Assembly (NCBI RefSeq): GCF_040729435.1 | Contig: NZ_CP160398.1 | Span: 4,817,001 to 4,881,000 of the forward strand | From: Pseudomonas sp. HOU2 | GTDB lineage: Bacteria > Pseudomonadota > Gammaproteobacteria > Pseudomonadales > Pseudomonadaceae | Length of the DNA stretch: 64,000 bases | Direction: 5' to 3' | Shown here: positions 8,563-17,717 of the stretch, in pieces | How positions within the stretch are numbered: position 1 is the first letter of the stretch | How the letters are laid out: every line of letters starts with the position of its first letter | Translations under genes and position numbers: made by a program | The notes under the pieces: generated by a model | Told to the model about the DNA's origin: nothing | The model's input: only the letters and a program-made list of their open reading frames with translations | Databases searched by the model: none

Positions 8563-8847
8563 CTACCACGTGCGCGGAGGAAGCCTGCGAGTATGGAAGA
8601 CGCGCAGAACCTGAAGTCGGCCCTGACGAACCCGGTACGGAATCAGATAGGGGCGATCAGGGAGCGCCCACTCTCTGGTTCCGGGCAAACGTCCCTCGCG
8701 CCCGGAGGCAGGAAAGCGGGCAAGGTGATCGACGCAGTCGAGAATGGCTTGAACAAACTCTGAGGCTGCCTGCGGATTTTCAATCGCGATGTAGGCCGCT
8801 TCGTCATCGAGATTCCTGAGTGCGGTACGCAGCCACTCAACGCGCAT
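8563..8847 (-). CDS. RelE/ParE-family toxin
   Basis: A 94-residue protein from ATG 8847 (MRVEWLRTAL); ATG 8853 is equally possible. It shows the ParE/RelE layout: an initial strand (VEW), two helices with ENPQAASEFVQAI, then FPASGREGRLPGTRE and a C-terminal LIPYRVRQGRLQVLRVFHTRR. In the family such proteins poison gyrase or cleave ribosome-bound mRNA. It overlaps the upstream antitoxin gene by 11 bases, so the two are translationally coupled. Confidence 0.88.
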   Translation of the reverse strand: MRVEWLRTALRNLDDEAAYIAIENPQAASEFVQAILDCVDHLARFPASGREGRLPGTREWALPDRPYLIPYRVRQGRLQVLRVFHTRRLPPRTW

Positions 8848-9076
8848 TGGCATTCCATTTGTTGGCGATCGCCCTGACGTCATCGGCAGAAGCGAAATCA
8901 CCGGCATCGGCTTCGTTCAGCGCTTTTTGGATTTCTTCAATTTGCCAGGCTTCGCGCGCCAGGTATTCGCGCAATGCATCGACTGCCAGATAGGACTTGC
9001 TGCGCCCGGTCGCTTTGGCGAGGTTGGCCAGCGTATCTGCAATTTCGTCGGGAAGCCGCAAAGACATGACGGACAT
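8837..9076 (-). CDS. RHH/CopG-type antitoxin
   Basis: A 79-residue protein beginning MSVMSLRLPDEIADTLANLA, with the strand and two helices of a CopG/ParD ribbon-helix-helix followed by GRSKSYLAVDALREYLARE and a polar tail that would wrap the toxin. ATG 9076 was chosen because the family begins at this point; the longer open frame upstream is an artefact. It precedes and overlaps the toxin. A palindrome 22 bases upstream is the likely autoregulatory operator. Confidence 0.88.
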   Translation of the reverse strand: MSVMSLRLPDEIADTLANLAKATGRSKSYLAVDALREYLAREAWQIEEIQKALNEADAGDFASADDVRAIANKWNANAR

Positions 9077-9097
9077 GATGATCTCGGTGTAGTGGTT

Positions 9098-9116
9098 TGT
9101 AGTGCAACATACTACA
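9098..9116. promoter_or_regulatory. Operator palindrome upstream of the ParDE-type pair
   Basis: TGTAGT-GCAACAT-ACTACA has perfect 6-base arms around a 7-base centre and lies just upstream of the antitoxin start. RHH antitoxins usually repress their own promoter through such a site, so this is the likely operator. Confidence 0.55.
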
Positions 9117-9184
9117 GCGTCATACTTGTCCCGGCCCGCCATTCGTCTAACGGTTGCGCACATGACTTTTATCAAGGAAGAAAC

Positions 9185-9901
9185 ATGACCTGCAGAAACA
9201 CCTTCATCCTGGCTTTTGCATTTATGGCCATCACCACCCAGGCCCACGCCGCCTGCACAACCAAGAGCTTCGACGGCAAATCCATGTCGCGCTGCAATGT
9301 CTGGCCGGCGTTTCCGAGTCAGGCGATTTCGGTCAAATCCACCTATCTTGCCGATTCCGGTAGCGACGATGCCGGGGCGTTCGATCTGGAACTGGCGCTC
9401 CTCAACGCGAGCAACGCCAAACCCATTGCCACCTACCGTAAGCCGGGCGCCTACAACTCCGATGCCGTGCGCCTGGATGATGTGCGCATCGACACGGCGC
9501 GCTACCGATTGACGCCGGATATCCGCGCCTTTGGGTTGCGCGCGAAGTTCGCGCACAGTTCCCATGCCATTCCCTACGAAAAAACCGATCTGGCGCTGTA
9601 TGTGCGCGAGGGCGATGAGTTACGTCCGGTGCTTGAAGGCCTGGTGGTCTTCAAGGACAACGGTGAGTTCGTAAATGACTGCGAGGGCTACAGCAAAAAA
9701 ATCCGCCGGACGCTCGAGATCGCTCCAACGAGCCACAATGGTTTCGCCGATCTGATCGTCACCACCAGCGGCAGCAAAATGAAAAACACCCGGTCCGGCA
9801 ATCAGTGCATATCGACAAACACCGAGCTGAAGAAAAAGCAGATCACCCTGACGTACGATGGCCAGCAGTACAACGTTCCTGAAGACCTCAGAGGTTACTG
9901 A
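9185..9901 (+). CDS. Secreted protein of unknown function
   Basis: A 238-residue protein started at ATG 9185 after AAGGAAGAAAC. It has a clear Sec signal peptide ([20 protein letters not shown], cut after HA). The mature part begins with ACTTK and has cysteines near its start and at DCEGY and NQCIS that could form disulfides in the periplasm. I do not recognise the family. It stands immediately before fosA with 4 bases between, and so is probably cotranscribed with it, although a link to fosfomycin is not indicated. Confidence 0.75.
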   Translation: MTCRNTFILAFAFMAITTQAHAACTTKSFDGKSMSRCNVWPAFPSQAISVKSTYLADSGSDDAGAFDLELALLNASNAKPIATYRKPGAYNSDAVRLDDVRIDTARYRLTPDIRAFGLRAKFAHSSHAIPYEKTDLALYVREGDELRPVLEGLVVFKDNGEFVNDCEGYSKKIRRTLEIAPTSHNGFADLIVTTSGSKMKNTRSGNQCISTNTELKKKQITLTYDGQQYNVPEDLRGY

Positions 9902-9905
9902 TCCC

Positions 9906-10322
9906 ATGCTCACCGGTCTCAACCACCTGACCCTCGCCGTCAGCGATTTGCCCCGCAGCCTGGCGTTCTATCGCGATGTGTTAGGTCTGCGCGTCGAAGC
10001 GACATGGGATGCCGGTGCGTATCTGTCGCTGCCGGGGCTGTGGTTGTGCCTGTCGCTGGATGCGCAGCGTAACGGCGAGCCGTCCGTCGACTACACCCAT
10101 TACGCGTTCAGCCTCGCCGAGGCAGATTTTCCGTTGTTTGTGCAGACGCTAAAAGCGGCGAATGTGAGGGAATGGCGCGACAACCGCAGTGAAGGCGCGT
10201 CGTTCTACTTTCTCGACCCTGATGGCCACAAGCTCGAGGCTCACGTCGGCGATCTCGCGTCGCGACTGGCAGCCTGTCGGCACAAACCGTACGCGGGCAT
10301 GCGTTTTTACGACGCGTCGTGA
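9906..10322 (+). CDS. fosA: FosA fosfomycin glutathione transferase
   Basis: A 138-residue vicinal-oxygen-chelate enzyme that opens the fosfomycin epoxide with glutathione, using Mn2+ and K+. The metal ligands are all in place: His7 (GLNHLTL), His65 (DYTHYAF) and Glu111 ([10 protein letters not shown]). Further family landmarks are [16 protein letters not shown] and the C-terminal PYAGMRFYD. It matches the chromosomal FosA of P. aeruginosa in length and motifs. Fosfomycin resistance in the host is the expected phenotype. Confidence 0.95.
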   Translation: MLTGLNHLTLAVSDLPRSLAFYRDVLGLRVEATWDAGAYLSLPGLWLCLSLDAQRNGEPSVDYTHYAFSLAEADFPLFVQTLKAANVREWRDNRSEGASFYFLDPDGHKLEAHVGDLASRLAACRHKPYAGMRFYDAS

Positions 10323-10382
10323 TCTGGCGTTGCGGGCTGATATAGACTGGCCATCACTTGTACTGGCGACAGCAGGTTTTTC

Positions 10383-11021
10383 ATGACTCCATCGCTGCTA
10401 ATGGCCGTTCTGGCCTCGGGTTTCATTTACGGCATCACGCCAGGGCCTGGCGTTCTGGCGGTGTTCGGCATCGGCGCGGCGCATGGCCGGCGGGCCGGGG
10501 CCGGGTTTCTTTGCGGCCACCTGCTCGGTGATGTGGTCTGGTGCAGCACCGCGCTGATCGCGATCGTTGGCGCCCGCGAGATCGGCAGCACCGCGTTCGA
10601 TGTGCTCGGCGTGCTCAGCGGCTTGTACCTGTTCTGGCTCGGCTGGCGTGCAGTGCGGGCCAAACGTCGCAGCGCTGATCAGCCACAAGGTGCAGCGCGT
10701 CAGCCTTTCTGGCACGGCATCCTGTTCGGCCTGACCAATCCCAAGGCTTACCCGGTGGCGGTGGCGACCTTTACCGCGCTGCTGTCGAGCCGTGCCGAAC
10801 TGCTCAACTGGTCGATGCTGCCGGCGCTGATCGCCCTGAGCTTCTTCGGCGGATTGCTGGCTTACGCTATCTTGATCGGCGTTGTCGGCGCCCAACGGGT
10901 ACGCACGCTGTATCAGCGCCATGAGCTGATGATCACGCGGTTGTGTGGCGTGATGTTTATCGGTTTTGCCATCAATGCGCTGGTGCATGCGCTGCCGGGA
11001 TTGCTGCCGAACAAGGCTTGA
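10383..11021 (+). CDS. LysE-family amino-acid exporter
   Basis: A 212-residue inner-membrane protein with about six helices. The family motif near the start is SGFIYGITPGPGVLAVFGIG, and a second conserved element is GILFGLTNPKAYPVAVATF. LysE/RhtB proteins export amino acids or their analogues by proton exchange. The specific substrate is not evident. It is a single gene between fosA and the GGDEF gene, and its own promoter should lie in the 60-base gap before it. Confidence 0.88.
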   Translation: MTPSLLMAVLASGFIYGITPGPGVLAVFGIGAAHGRRAGAGFLCGHLLGDVVWCSTALIAIVGAREIGSTAFDVLGVLSGLYLFWLGWRAVRAKRRSADQPQGAARQPFWHGILFGLTNPKAYPVAVATFTALLSSRAELLNWSMLPALIALSFFGGLLAYAILIGVVGAQRVRTLYQRHELMITRLCGVMFIGFAINALVHALPGLLPNKA

Positions 11022-11100
11022 AGTTGTGTGCAGGGATGTGTGAACAAAGGGTCAGGGATGGTTGATCAGTGCTGCATTGTCCGGACATCCACGCTGAACC

Positions 11101-12450
11101 ATGGAAAGCCGAAATTCCGCGCCGCTGGCGAGTTACATGGACCTGTTGCTGGATGCCGTCTGTGCGGTGGACAGGCAGGGCCGTTTCGTTTTTGTCAGCG
11201 CCGCCTGCGAGCGTATTTTCGGTTATACCCCTGAAGAACTGATCGGCCGGCAAATGATCGAGCTGGTGCATCCCGCAGACCGTCAGCGCACTCTCGCTGC
11301 CGCCCGCGACATCATGGGTGGCGAACCCAAGCACAATTTCGAAAATCGTTACGTGCGCAAGGATGGCCGCATCGTCAACATCCTCTGGTCGGCGCGCTGG
11401 TCGGAGGTCGACCAGCTGCGCATCGCCGTGGCCCGCGACATCACCGAGCGCAAGCAGGCGGAATCGCGTCAGGCTGCGCTGTATGCGATTTCCGAGGCGG
11501 CGCATGTCGCCGAAGACTTGCTGGCGCTGTTCAAACGCATCCACCTGATCATCGGCGAATGGTTGCCGGCGCTGAATTTCTCCGTGGCGCTGTACGACGA
11601 GCACTGTGCGCAGTTGAATTTTCCCTATCACGTCGATGACCACGAATTGCAGCCCGAGCAACCGGGCACCGTCACCGGGCGTTTGTGTACGGAGGTCATC
11701 CGCAGCGGTCAGCCGATTCTGCTGACGCCGGACAGCCCCGACGCCTCGCCCGACTTCGCCGCGCTGGTGACGGGGCAGGACTCACCCTGCTGGCTCGGTG
11801 TGCCGCTGAATTCGAAGAACGGCACCATCGGTGCGCTGATCGTCAAAAGTCTGCCGGGCGGCGAGCGTTACACCGAGCAGGACAAGGAATTGCTGCAATA
11901 CGTCTGCGCCCAGGTCGCGACCGCGATCGAGCGTCAGCAACTGCACGCGCGGCTCAAGCGCATGGCGCAGTACGATCAACTGACCCAGCTGCCCAATCGC
12001 GGATTGCTCAAAGAGCGCCTCAAGGCTGCGTTGGCTGCTGCCCGCGAAACCTCGGGAAACATGGCGCTGCTGTACGTCGATCTGGATCGCTTCAAACAGG
12101 TCAACGACACATTTGGCCATGCGGTCGGCGACATGCTGCTGCAAACGGTGGCGAGCCGGCTCAAGGGCTGCGTACGCGATACCGATACCGTGGCGCGCAT
12201 CGGTGGCGACGAATTCGTGGTGCTGTTGCACAGCGTTCACGCCGCTGAAGACGCCGACATCGTCGCCGGAAAAATCCGCCAGGTACTGATGAAGCCGATG
12301 CGCCTGGACGGTCACAACCTGCACATCGAACCGAGCATCGGTGTGGCCCGTTATCCCGAACATGGCAGCGAGGAACAGCAACTGTTCCGGCATGCCGACC
12401 AGGCGATGTACACCGCCAAACGCCTCAATCATCGGGCGGTGGATAACTGA
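11101..12450 (+). CDS. PAS-GAF-GGDEF diguanylate cyclase
   Basis: A 449-residue sensor enzyme that should make c-di-GMP. An N-terminal PAS domain covers residues 10-118 (ERIFGYTPEELIGRQ, then the PAC end DITERKQAE). A GAF-like domain spans about 130-285, and the GGDEF domain 300-445. The active-site GGDEF at residues 368-372 is intact. An RDTD five residues upstream forms a complete inhibitory I-site, so product inhibition is expected. No transmembrane segment is visible, so it is a cytosolic sensor. The ATG lacks a strong ribosome site, and Met13 is a possible alternative. Confidence 0.92.
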   Translation: MESRNSAPLASYMDLLLDAVCAVDRQGRFVFVSAACERIFGYTPEELIGRQMIELVHPADRQRTLAAARDIMGGEPKHNFENRYVRKDGRIVNILWSARWSEVDQLRIAVARDITERKQAESRQAALYAISEAAHVAEDLLALFKRIHLIIGEWLPALNFSVALYDEHCAQLNFPYHVDDHELQPEQPGTVTGRLCTEVIRSGQPILLTPDSPDASPDFAALVTGQDSPCWLGVPLNSKNGTIGALIVKSLPGGERYTEQDKELLQYVCAQVATAIERQQLHARLKRMAQYDQLTQLPNRGLLKERLKAALAAARETSGNMALLYVDLDRFKQVNDTFGHAVGDMLLQTVASRLKGCVRDTDTVARIGGDEFVVLLHSVHAAEDADIVAGKIRQVLMKPMRLDGHNLHIEPSIGVARYPEHGSEEQQLFRHADQAMYTAKRLNHRAVDN

Positions 12451-12568
12451 GCCAGTGCGCGCCGTTCGTCGCGGCGCGGGCAACTTTTCTAAACCTTTGG
12501 CAGTCCGGCAATTCTCAATCTAGGCGGGCACCTGCTCGCCAACGATCAATACCAAGAGGAAGAGAATC

Positions 12569-12727
12569 ATGCCTAATTCAAGAAACTCGAACTCGGGAAA
12601 CTTCGCCAACGATCGAACGAAGGCCTCTGAAGCCGGTCGCAAAGGTGGGAAAACCACCACCACGACAGTCGACAAAGAGCCTGCGAAAACCGAAATGGGC
12701 CGCAAGCCAGCTCAGAAGTCGAAGTAG
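12569..12727 (+). CDS. KGG-repeat stress protein
   Basis: A 52-residue, highly hydrophilic protein beginning MPNSRNSNSGNFANDR, preceded by AGAGGAAGAGAATC. It contains FANDR.KASEAGRKGGKT, the KGG/YciG-type motif of general-stress and Con-10-like proteins. These small proteins are often induced under stationary phase or osmotic stress; the biochemical role is unknown. It is separated by 75 bases from a DUF4142 gene, which is often found with stress proteins. Confidence 0.85.
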   Translation: MPNSRNSNSGNFANDRTKASEAGRKGGKTTTTTVDKEPAKTEMGRKPAQKSK

Positions 12728-12802
12728 TCGGTGAGGTAGTTTTGATTGAGAGGCGGGGGCGCAAGCCCCCGCTTGAATTTGCAGAGATAGGAGGGCGCGA
12801 CC

Positions 12803-13306
12803 ATGAGCCGGATGGCCACCCAGATACGTCGTTTCAGTTTTGCCACGCTGTTGGGTTTGTTCGCGGGCACAGCATTCGCCCAGTCGCCTGCCGACTTCAT
12901 CAACGATGCGTCCGCCAAAGGCATGGCCGACATCGAAGCCAGTCGTCTGGCGCACCAGAAATCCGAATCCAAAGAGGTCAAGGATTACACCATCGTCGTG
13001 ATCAATGACCGCACCACGGCCAACCAGCATCTGGCGAAGATCGCGAAGAAACTCGATCTGCCGGTCGCGCCCCGTGAAGAAATCGCCGACAAGGCCAAGA
13101 CCATGATCCCGCAGGTTAAAGACGGCGAAACCTTCGATCAGGCCTACGCCGCGAGCCAAGTGAAAGCGACCGAAGAAGCGATCCAGCAGATTCAGCAGGA
13201 AGCGCAGTCGACCGACGTGCCGGAAATCAAGGCCTTTGCCGACGAGACACTGCCAAAACTGCAAAGCCATCTGGAAATGGCGCGAGCGCTGCAAGCCAGC
13301 CGCTGA
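12803..13306 (+). CDS. DUF4142 periplasmic protein
   Basis: A 167-residue exported protein with a good Shine-Dalgarno (ATAGGAGGGCGACC) and a signal peptide that ends at FAGTAFAQS. The mature part is all-helical DUF4142: FINDASAKGMADIEASRLAHQKS, then VKDYTIVVINDRTTANQHLAKIA and a C-terminal helix with KLQSHLEMARAL. The ferritin-like four-helix fold of this family has no proven enzyme activity; it is often linked with envelope or osmotic stress. Confidence 0.87.
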   Translation: MSRMATQIRRFSFATLLGLFAGTAFAQSPADFINDASAKGMADIEASRLAHQKSESKEVKDYTIVVINDRTTANQHLAKIAKKLDLPVAPREEIADKAKTMIPQVKDGETFDQAYAASQVKATEEAIQQIQQEAQSTDVPEIKAFADETLPKLQSHLEMARALQASR

Positions 13307-13320
13307 TACTACCTGCCAAT

Positions 13321-13390
13321 CAAAAGATCGCAGCCTGCGGCAGCTCTTACACCATTCCATGTAGGAGCTGCCGCAGGCTGCGATCTTTTG
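13321..13390. repeat. REP-like inverted pair (TGTAGGAGCTGCCGCAGGCTGC family)
   Basis: CAAAAGATCGCAGCCTGCGG and its inverse at 13360-13390 flank a short loop. It lies between convergent genes and can fold to a strong hairpin, possibly also serving as terminator. Confidence 0.8.
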
Positions 13391-13406
13391 CTTTGTTCAA
13401 CTTTAC

Positions 13407-13817
13407 TTAGCAGTCATTCAAATCCTGCTTCGGCTTGCTCTTCTCCCCCAGCCCATCAAGATTGAACACCTCGCTTTCCCCCAGGCTGCGGTAATGCTTG
13501 CGCAGCGCCTCGAGTTGTTTGAGATCCAGCGATTCCAGCCCGAGCATCGCGTTCTGCGCTTCTTTATTCACCCGCAGCAACTCATCAAGCTTCAGGTGCA
13601 GGATGTCGGTATCGCGGTTCTGCGTGTTCTGGATCAGGAACACCATCAGAAAGGTGATGATCGTGGTCGAGGTGTTGATGATCAGTTGCCAGGTGTCATT
13701 GAAATGAAAAATCGGCCCGCTCAACCCCCACAGAAAAATCAGGATCAATGCGCCCATGAACGTTTTCGGGCTACCGGCCCAGAGGGCCAGGGTCTGGGAG
13801 ATTTTCGCGAATTTCAT
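13407..13817 (-). CDS. Low-affinity iron permease-like membrane protein
   Basis: A 136-residue protein from ATG 13817, preceded by AAGGAACACGGCA; the longer open frame upstream overlaps the divergent tam promoter and is not used. Two membrane helices (TFMGALILIFLWGLSGPIF and LIINTSTTIITFLMVFLIQN) are followed by QNRDTDILHLKLDELLR, the characteristic motif of the family. Despite the name, taken from fungal Fet4, iron transport by the short bacterial proteins is not shown. Confidence 0.85.
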   Translation of the reverse strand: MKFAKISQTLALWAGSPKTFMGALILIFLWGLSGPIFHFNDTWQLIINTSTTIITFLMVFLIQNTQNRDTDILHLKLDELLRVNKEAQNAMLGLESLDLKQLEALRKHYRSLGESEVFNLDGLGEKSKPKQDLNDC

Positions 13818-14004
13818 TGCCGTGTTCCTTATTGGGAGAGCTTGAAATTCAGACATCCGGGGCGCGATGAAAATTCTACTTACAAATGACGTCTGCCAAA
13901 AATTGTGAGGGTGAAGACATCCCTTGCAATAAGCCTCTCTGGAACTGTCCGCAGCGCTGCCTGTATTGTGACGAACCGCAGGAATGTCCCGACAGGAGAA
14001 CGCA

Positions 14005-14775
14005 ATGAGTTGGTCCGCCAGACAATACGTCGCTTTCGAAGATGAACGCACCCGCCCGGCCCGTGATCTGCTGGCGGCGATTCCCACGGTTCAGGCGCGA
14101 TCGGTGGTCGATATCGGTTGTGGCCCGGGTAACTCTACCGAACTGCTGGTGCAGCGTTTCGAGCAGGCGCAGGTCCGAGGGCTGGACAGCTCGGCGGACA
14201 TGATTGACGCGGCGCGCAAGCGGCTGCCGCAGTTGCAGTTCGAGGTCGCGCAAATCGATAGTTGGGCGGATCAAGGGCCGTTCGATGTGATCTTCGCCAA
14301 CGCCGTGCTGCAGTGGGTGCCGGATCACGCGACGTTGCTGCCGGCGTTGGCGGGTAAACTTTCGGACGGTGGCAGTCTGGCGATCCAGATGCCGGACAAC
14401 CTCAACGAGCCTTCCCATCGACTGATGCGCGAAGTCGCCGCCAATGGCCCATGGGCCGCGAAACTCGCCGGCGCCGCCGGGCAGCGCACCGACATGGCGA
14501 GTGCCAGCGAATACTTCTCGATGTTGCGTCCGCACTGTTCGCGGGTCGATGTGTGGCGTACTACCTATCACCATCAGTTGTCAGGTGGAGCGGCGGGGAT
14601 CGTGGAGTGGTTCAAGGGCAGTGGCTTGATTCCGTTTCTGAGCCCGCTGAGCGAAGAGGAGCAGACGCAGTATCTGCAGCAGTACCTGGCGGCCGTTGCA
14701 GAGGCGTATCCGGCGTTGCCGGATGGTTCGGTGCTGTTGCCGTTTCCTCGGCTATTTATCGTCGCGACTCGCTAA
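14005..14775 (+). CDS. tam: Trans-aconitate 2-methyltransferase
   Basis: A 256-residue SAM-dependent methyltransferase started at ATG 14005 after GACAGGAGAACGCA. Motif I is VVDIGCGPGNSTELL (residues 34-48). It also carries the family-typical start WSARQYVAFEDERTRPARDLL and the ANAVLQWVPDH segment. The enzyme methylates trans-aconitate, which forms spontaneously from cis-aconitate and inhibits aconitase. It is a single gene, divergent from the permease-like gene. Confidence 0.93.
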   Translation: MSWSARQYVAFEDERTRPARDLLAAIPTVQARSVVDIGCGPGNSTELLVQRFEQAQVRGLDSSADMIDAARKRLPQLQFEVAQIDSWADQGPFDVIFANAVLQWVPDHATLLPALAGKLSDGGSLAIQMPDNLNEPSHRLMREVAANGPWAAKLAGAAGQRTDMASASEYFSMLRPHCSRVDVWRTTYHHQLSGGAAGIVEWFKGSGLIPFLSPLSEEEQTQYLQQYLAAVAEAYPALPDGSVLLPFPRLFIVATR

Positions 14776-14792
14776 GGGCAAACAACAATTCT

Positions 14793-14884
14793 GTGGCGAG
14801 GGAGCTTGCTCCCGCTGGACTGCGAAGCAGGCCCAAGGTCTTCGGGGCACTTCGCGCCCCAGCGGGAGCAAGCTCCCTCGCCAC
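14793..14884. repeat. REP-like inverted pair (GTGGCGAGGGAGC family)
   Basis: GTGGCGAGGGAGCTTGCTCC and its inverse flank about 50 bases, between the convergent tam gene and a methyltransferase gene. Confidence 0.85.
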
Positions 14885-14901
14885 AATGCATGTTTCGCGA
14901 G

Positions 14902-15630
14902 TTAGCGCTGCACCGCCACCAACATCATCATCGGCCGCTCCCGCTCTTCCGCCAGCGCCGGTTGCGCCGCCACCTCCGCATCGCTCGGCCCCCATTCATT
15001 GACATGGCGAATGGCAAAGCCCGCCGCGATCAACGAATTCAACAGCGTGCCAATCGTGCGATGCTGCTTGATCACCCCGTCGGCCAGCCAGTGGGTCACC
15101 CGCTCGCCTTCCATTTGATAACTGTCCAGCGGCCAGCGCTTGTGACCGTCGCTGTCGACCAGCCAGCCCGGATTGCGCGGGGCCATGAAGATCGGGTGTT
15201 CGATGGAGAACACAAAATGCGAACCCGGTTTCAACGCTACGTACAGACGAGCGAACAACCCTGGCAGGTCCTTGATGTAATGCAGCGCCAGCGAACTGTA
15301 GGCCAGATCGAAACTGCAGGTCGGCAGGTCGATGTGTTCAAGATCGGCGCGTTCATAGCGGATGTTCGCCGCCGTAGTGGTTTCACGCGCGCGCTCCAGC
15401 ATCTTTTCCGAAACATCCAGCCCCAGCACATTGGCGGCGCCATGTTCACTAGCCCAACGGCTGAACCAGCCATAGCCGCAGCCGAGGTCGACCACATTCA
15501 AGTCGTGCATCGATGGCAGCAAAGCCTTGAGCGCCGGCCACTCCGGCGCGGCATCGAGGCCACCGATTGAACGGTTCATCTGACTGTAACCCTGGAAAAA
15601 ATCCGGGTCGTCGTAAATGTTTTGCGTCAT
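14902..15630 (-). CDS. Class I SAM-dependent methyltransferase
   Basis: A 242-residue protein with the SAM-binding motif I NVVDLGCGYGWFSRWA (residues 45-60), an acidic motif II (GLDVSEKMLERA) and DLAYSSLALHYI. It belongs to the Methyltransf_11 group of small-molecule enzymes. The closing segment has the EWGPS and RERPMMMLV elements seen in many Pseudomonas homologues. The substrate is unknown. It is encoded convergently with tam but is not closely related to it. Confidence 0.87.
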   Translation of the reverse strand: MTQNIYDDPDFFQGYSQMNRSIGGLDAAPEWPALKALLPSMHDLNVVDLGCGYGWFSRWASEHGAANVLGLDVSEKMLERARETTTAANIRYERADLEHIDLPTCSFDLAYSSLALHYIKDLPGLFARLYVALKPGSHFVFSIEHPIFMAPRNPGWLVDSDGHKRWPLDSYQMEGERVTHWLADGVIKQHRTIGTLLNSLIAAGFAIRHVNEWGPSDAEVAAQPALAEERERPMMMLVAVQR

Positions 15631-15860
15631 GGGGGAAATACTCTTTTGAGTTCGGTCATCAGCGGCAAAGTGGCCGCGCCATGGAGTCCCTCGAAAGTCA
15701 AAACGCGTATTCGTCGATGGCCGCGCAGGGGGGAGGGTGGTGGGTGAAGTGGAAATGCTAGCGGGTCGTGGGGAGGGTGAGAACCGTGGGTGTGTTGTGG
15801 ATCTGTAATGTCGGAAAAATCTTCAGGGTTTCAAAAAGTGTGATTTGCAAGGATATGCAG

Positions 15861-17120
15861 TCATCGCAACAACTTGATGTTGTGATCAATTCGGCTTTGA
15901 ATGGTACGCAGGGTTTCCTGAGTGATCGCGCCAGGATAACGATCATTTGCCACAGTTGAGAATTGGCTGGATACGTCGCAAAAGCGCTCAATGATAACTC
16001 CTGCCTCATAGGCACCAACCTCCGCTTCTGCTGCCAGTCCAAGCATGGCCTTTCGGTCGATTTCCAACGCTTCGCCCATCACATCCATCTGGTGATAACC
16101 ACCCGGCCCCTCGCAAAAGGTCACATCGTAGGCCGGGGCTAATTTCCAGTCGCCAGTTCGTGACATGGTGTAGGCAAAGTTTTTGGGGTGATCGTCTCGA
16201 TTGTGGAACGCAACGTTGAATACAGCTCGCTCGAACGCTCGAGCTTTTTCTCGTACATCATTGGTGCATCTCTGCGTCGCGCGCAGGAAGTTGACGTAGT
16301 CCAATGCTCCAGGGGATCGAAAATCTGCTCCGGTGAAAGCTGCGAGACTTTGCATGGGGACGCGCAGCCCGTCCTGTCGATCAAAGCGTTTGCTGGCGAA
16401 GGCAGCCATTCCGTCTGACAGACTGAAGTATTGCGTGTCTGGTGTTTGAATGCCGCAGAGGCGCAAGCACTCGGCATAGACCATTTCGATAGCGCACACT
16501 TCGGGGTGTTCGTGCTGGGCCGGGAATTTCACCAGCCATGCTTCAAAAGCCGGAGTGGCGGCAGTGGTGAACGTCCCGGTATCAGGATCGCGATAGACCA
16601 GAGCCTTGGGTCTGGCACCTTGCGGAGAGCCTCCAACCAGCAGCAACTTCTGAAGAAGCTCGCCCCCTTCACCTTTCAGCACTTGTTGCACTTCGGCTGC
16701 AAGCAATTCAATGGGAACATGCATCTGCGGTTCTAGCACCTCAGGCGCCACAGGCTTGAACGACATGGCGCCCATGGCATTGTTGCCAATGTAGGCCAGT
16801 CGCTCCAAGGGGCCGATGCGTGCGGGATTCAGGCCGCGACGTTTGAATAGACGATCCATCAGCAGCATGCCCCAACCGTCGGGCAGCGAGTCATAGACGG
16901 GGCCTGGCAATCCCAACTGATGTTGCGGGAAATCCCGGCTTAATTTTGCGCCTTGTAAAGGAAGTTTCAGGGACGAAAGTTCGAGTCCTCTTTTTTTCGC
17001 TTCGTCGCTGTACTCAAACACCACCAGCGGACGGCCGGTCAGCGCTGCGGTGGAAGCCAGTGTGCCCCACCGCCAATGGTCACCCCAACCCTCGTAGTAG
17101 ACGTCTACTTTCTCAAGCAT
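15861..17120 (-). CDS. hipA: HipA-family kinase toxin
   Basis: A 419-residue HipA-like Ser/Thr kinase started at ATG 17120 (MLEKVDVYYEGW). The N-subdomain (residues 5-100) is followed by a P-loop-like segment (LLVGGSPQGARPKALV), the substrate/ATP region AWLVKFPAQ, and the catalytic loop HNRDDHPKNFAY near residue 306. A second metal site, PAYDVTF, follows. E. coli HipA inactivates glutamyl-tRNA synthetase by phosphorylation; here the target is inferred only. It overlaps the upstream hipB-like gene by 8 bases. The 230 bases beyond its 3' end toward 15631 contain nothing I recognise. Confidence 0.9.
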   Translation of the reverse strand: MLEKVDVYYEGWGDHWRWGTLASTAALTGRPLVVFEYSDEAKKRGLELSSLKLPLQGAKLSRDFPQHQLGLPGPVYDSLPDGWGMLLMDRLFKRRGLNPARIGPLERLAYIGNNAMGAMSFKPVAPEVLEPQMHVPIELLAAEVQQVLKGEGGELLQKLLLVGGSPQGARPKALVYRDPDTGTFTTAATPAFEAWLVKFPAQHEHPEVCAIEMVYAECLRLCGIQTPDTQYFSLSDGMAAFASKRFDRQDGLRVPMQSLAAFTGADFRSPGALDYVNFLRATQRCTNDVREKARAFERAVFNVAFHNRDDHPKNFAYTMSRTGDWKLAPAYDVTFCEGPGGYHQMDVMGEALEIDRKAMLGLAAEAEVGAYEAGVIIERFCDVSSQFSTVANDRYPGAITQETLRTIQSRIDHNIKLLR

Positions 17121-17430
17121 TGTCGGATTTCCTTTTGATGCGGTAACGCTTGGCACTGTTTTCGTAGCGCAGGATGTCGTCCAGAGTTTCAAGCTTTGGC
17201 AAGAACAGGTTTTCGAGTTCCTTGCTGCGTCCAAGTACCATGGCGACGCGCACCAGATTTTCGAAGCCCACATTACGCCCGGCCTCAAGATTGGATACCG
17301 TGTTGGTTCCGATGCCGGCACGTGCGGCCACATCTGCTTGTGTCATCTCCAGAGCGAGTCGATCAGTGCGCAGGCGTTCACAGATCCGCTTGACGATCTC
17401 ACTTGGCTTGCTAAGGCTCAAATCCAACAT
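17113..17430 (-). CDS. hipB: HipB-like XRE antitoxin
   Basis: A 105-residue DNA-binding protein. The HTH is LEMTQADVAARAGIGTNTVSNLE (residues 28-50), followed by a helical tail ending KRYRIKRKSDNA. It precedes and overlaps hipA, the standard order for a hipBA operon in which HipB neutralises HipA and represses the operon. At 105 residues it is slightly longer than E. coli HipB. The 250-base gap upstream is AT-rich and should hold the promoter. Confidence 0.88.
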   Translation of the reverse strand: MLDLSLSKPSEIVKRICERLRTDRLALEMTQADVAARAGIGTNTVSNLEAGRNVGFENLVRVAMVLGRSKELENLFLPKLETLDDILRYENSAKRYRIKRKSDNA

Positions 17431-17641
17431 AATGGGTCTTACACCTCAAAAGCTACTTTAAACCCGGTAATTCTGGATTTATCCAGGAATTTGTCATCCA
17501 TGCGTTATTCCTGTTTATTGTGGCTTATCTTTTAAAAATCGCAATAACCCACAGAAAAATGGAATTATTCAAATTTGGTTGAGGAGAGGTCCGAGTCAGG
17601 AGAATCATCATTCATGGTGCCTTGCCACAAATCCCGGACAC

Positions 17642-17672
17642 AAAAAAACCGGCCCTGTAGGCCGGTTTTTTC
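17642..17672 (-). terminator. Terminator of tRNA-Gly
   Basis: AAAAAACCGGCC-TGTA-GGCCGGTTTTTT, a perfect hairpin with flanking A and T runs, lies 46 bases past the CCA end of tRNA-Gly on the minus strand. It should work in both directions. Confidence 0.85.
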
Positions 17673-17717
17673 TGTTCCTGCATCCCCCGTGATAACACGA
17701 CGTGGGACCTGATTGAG

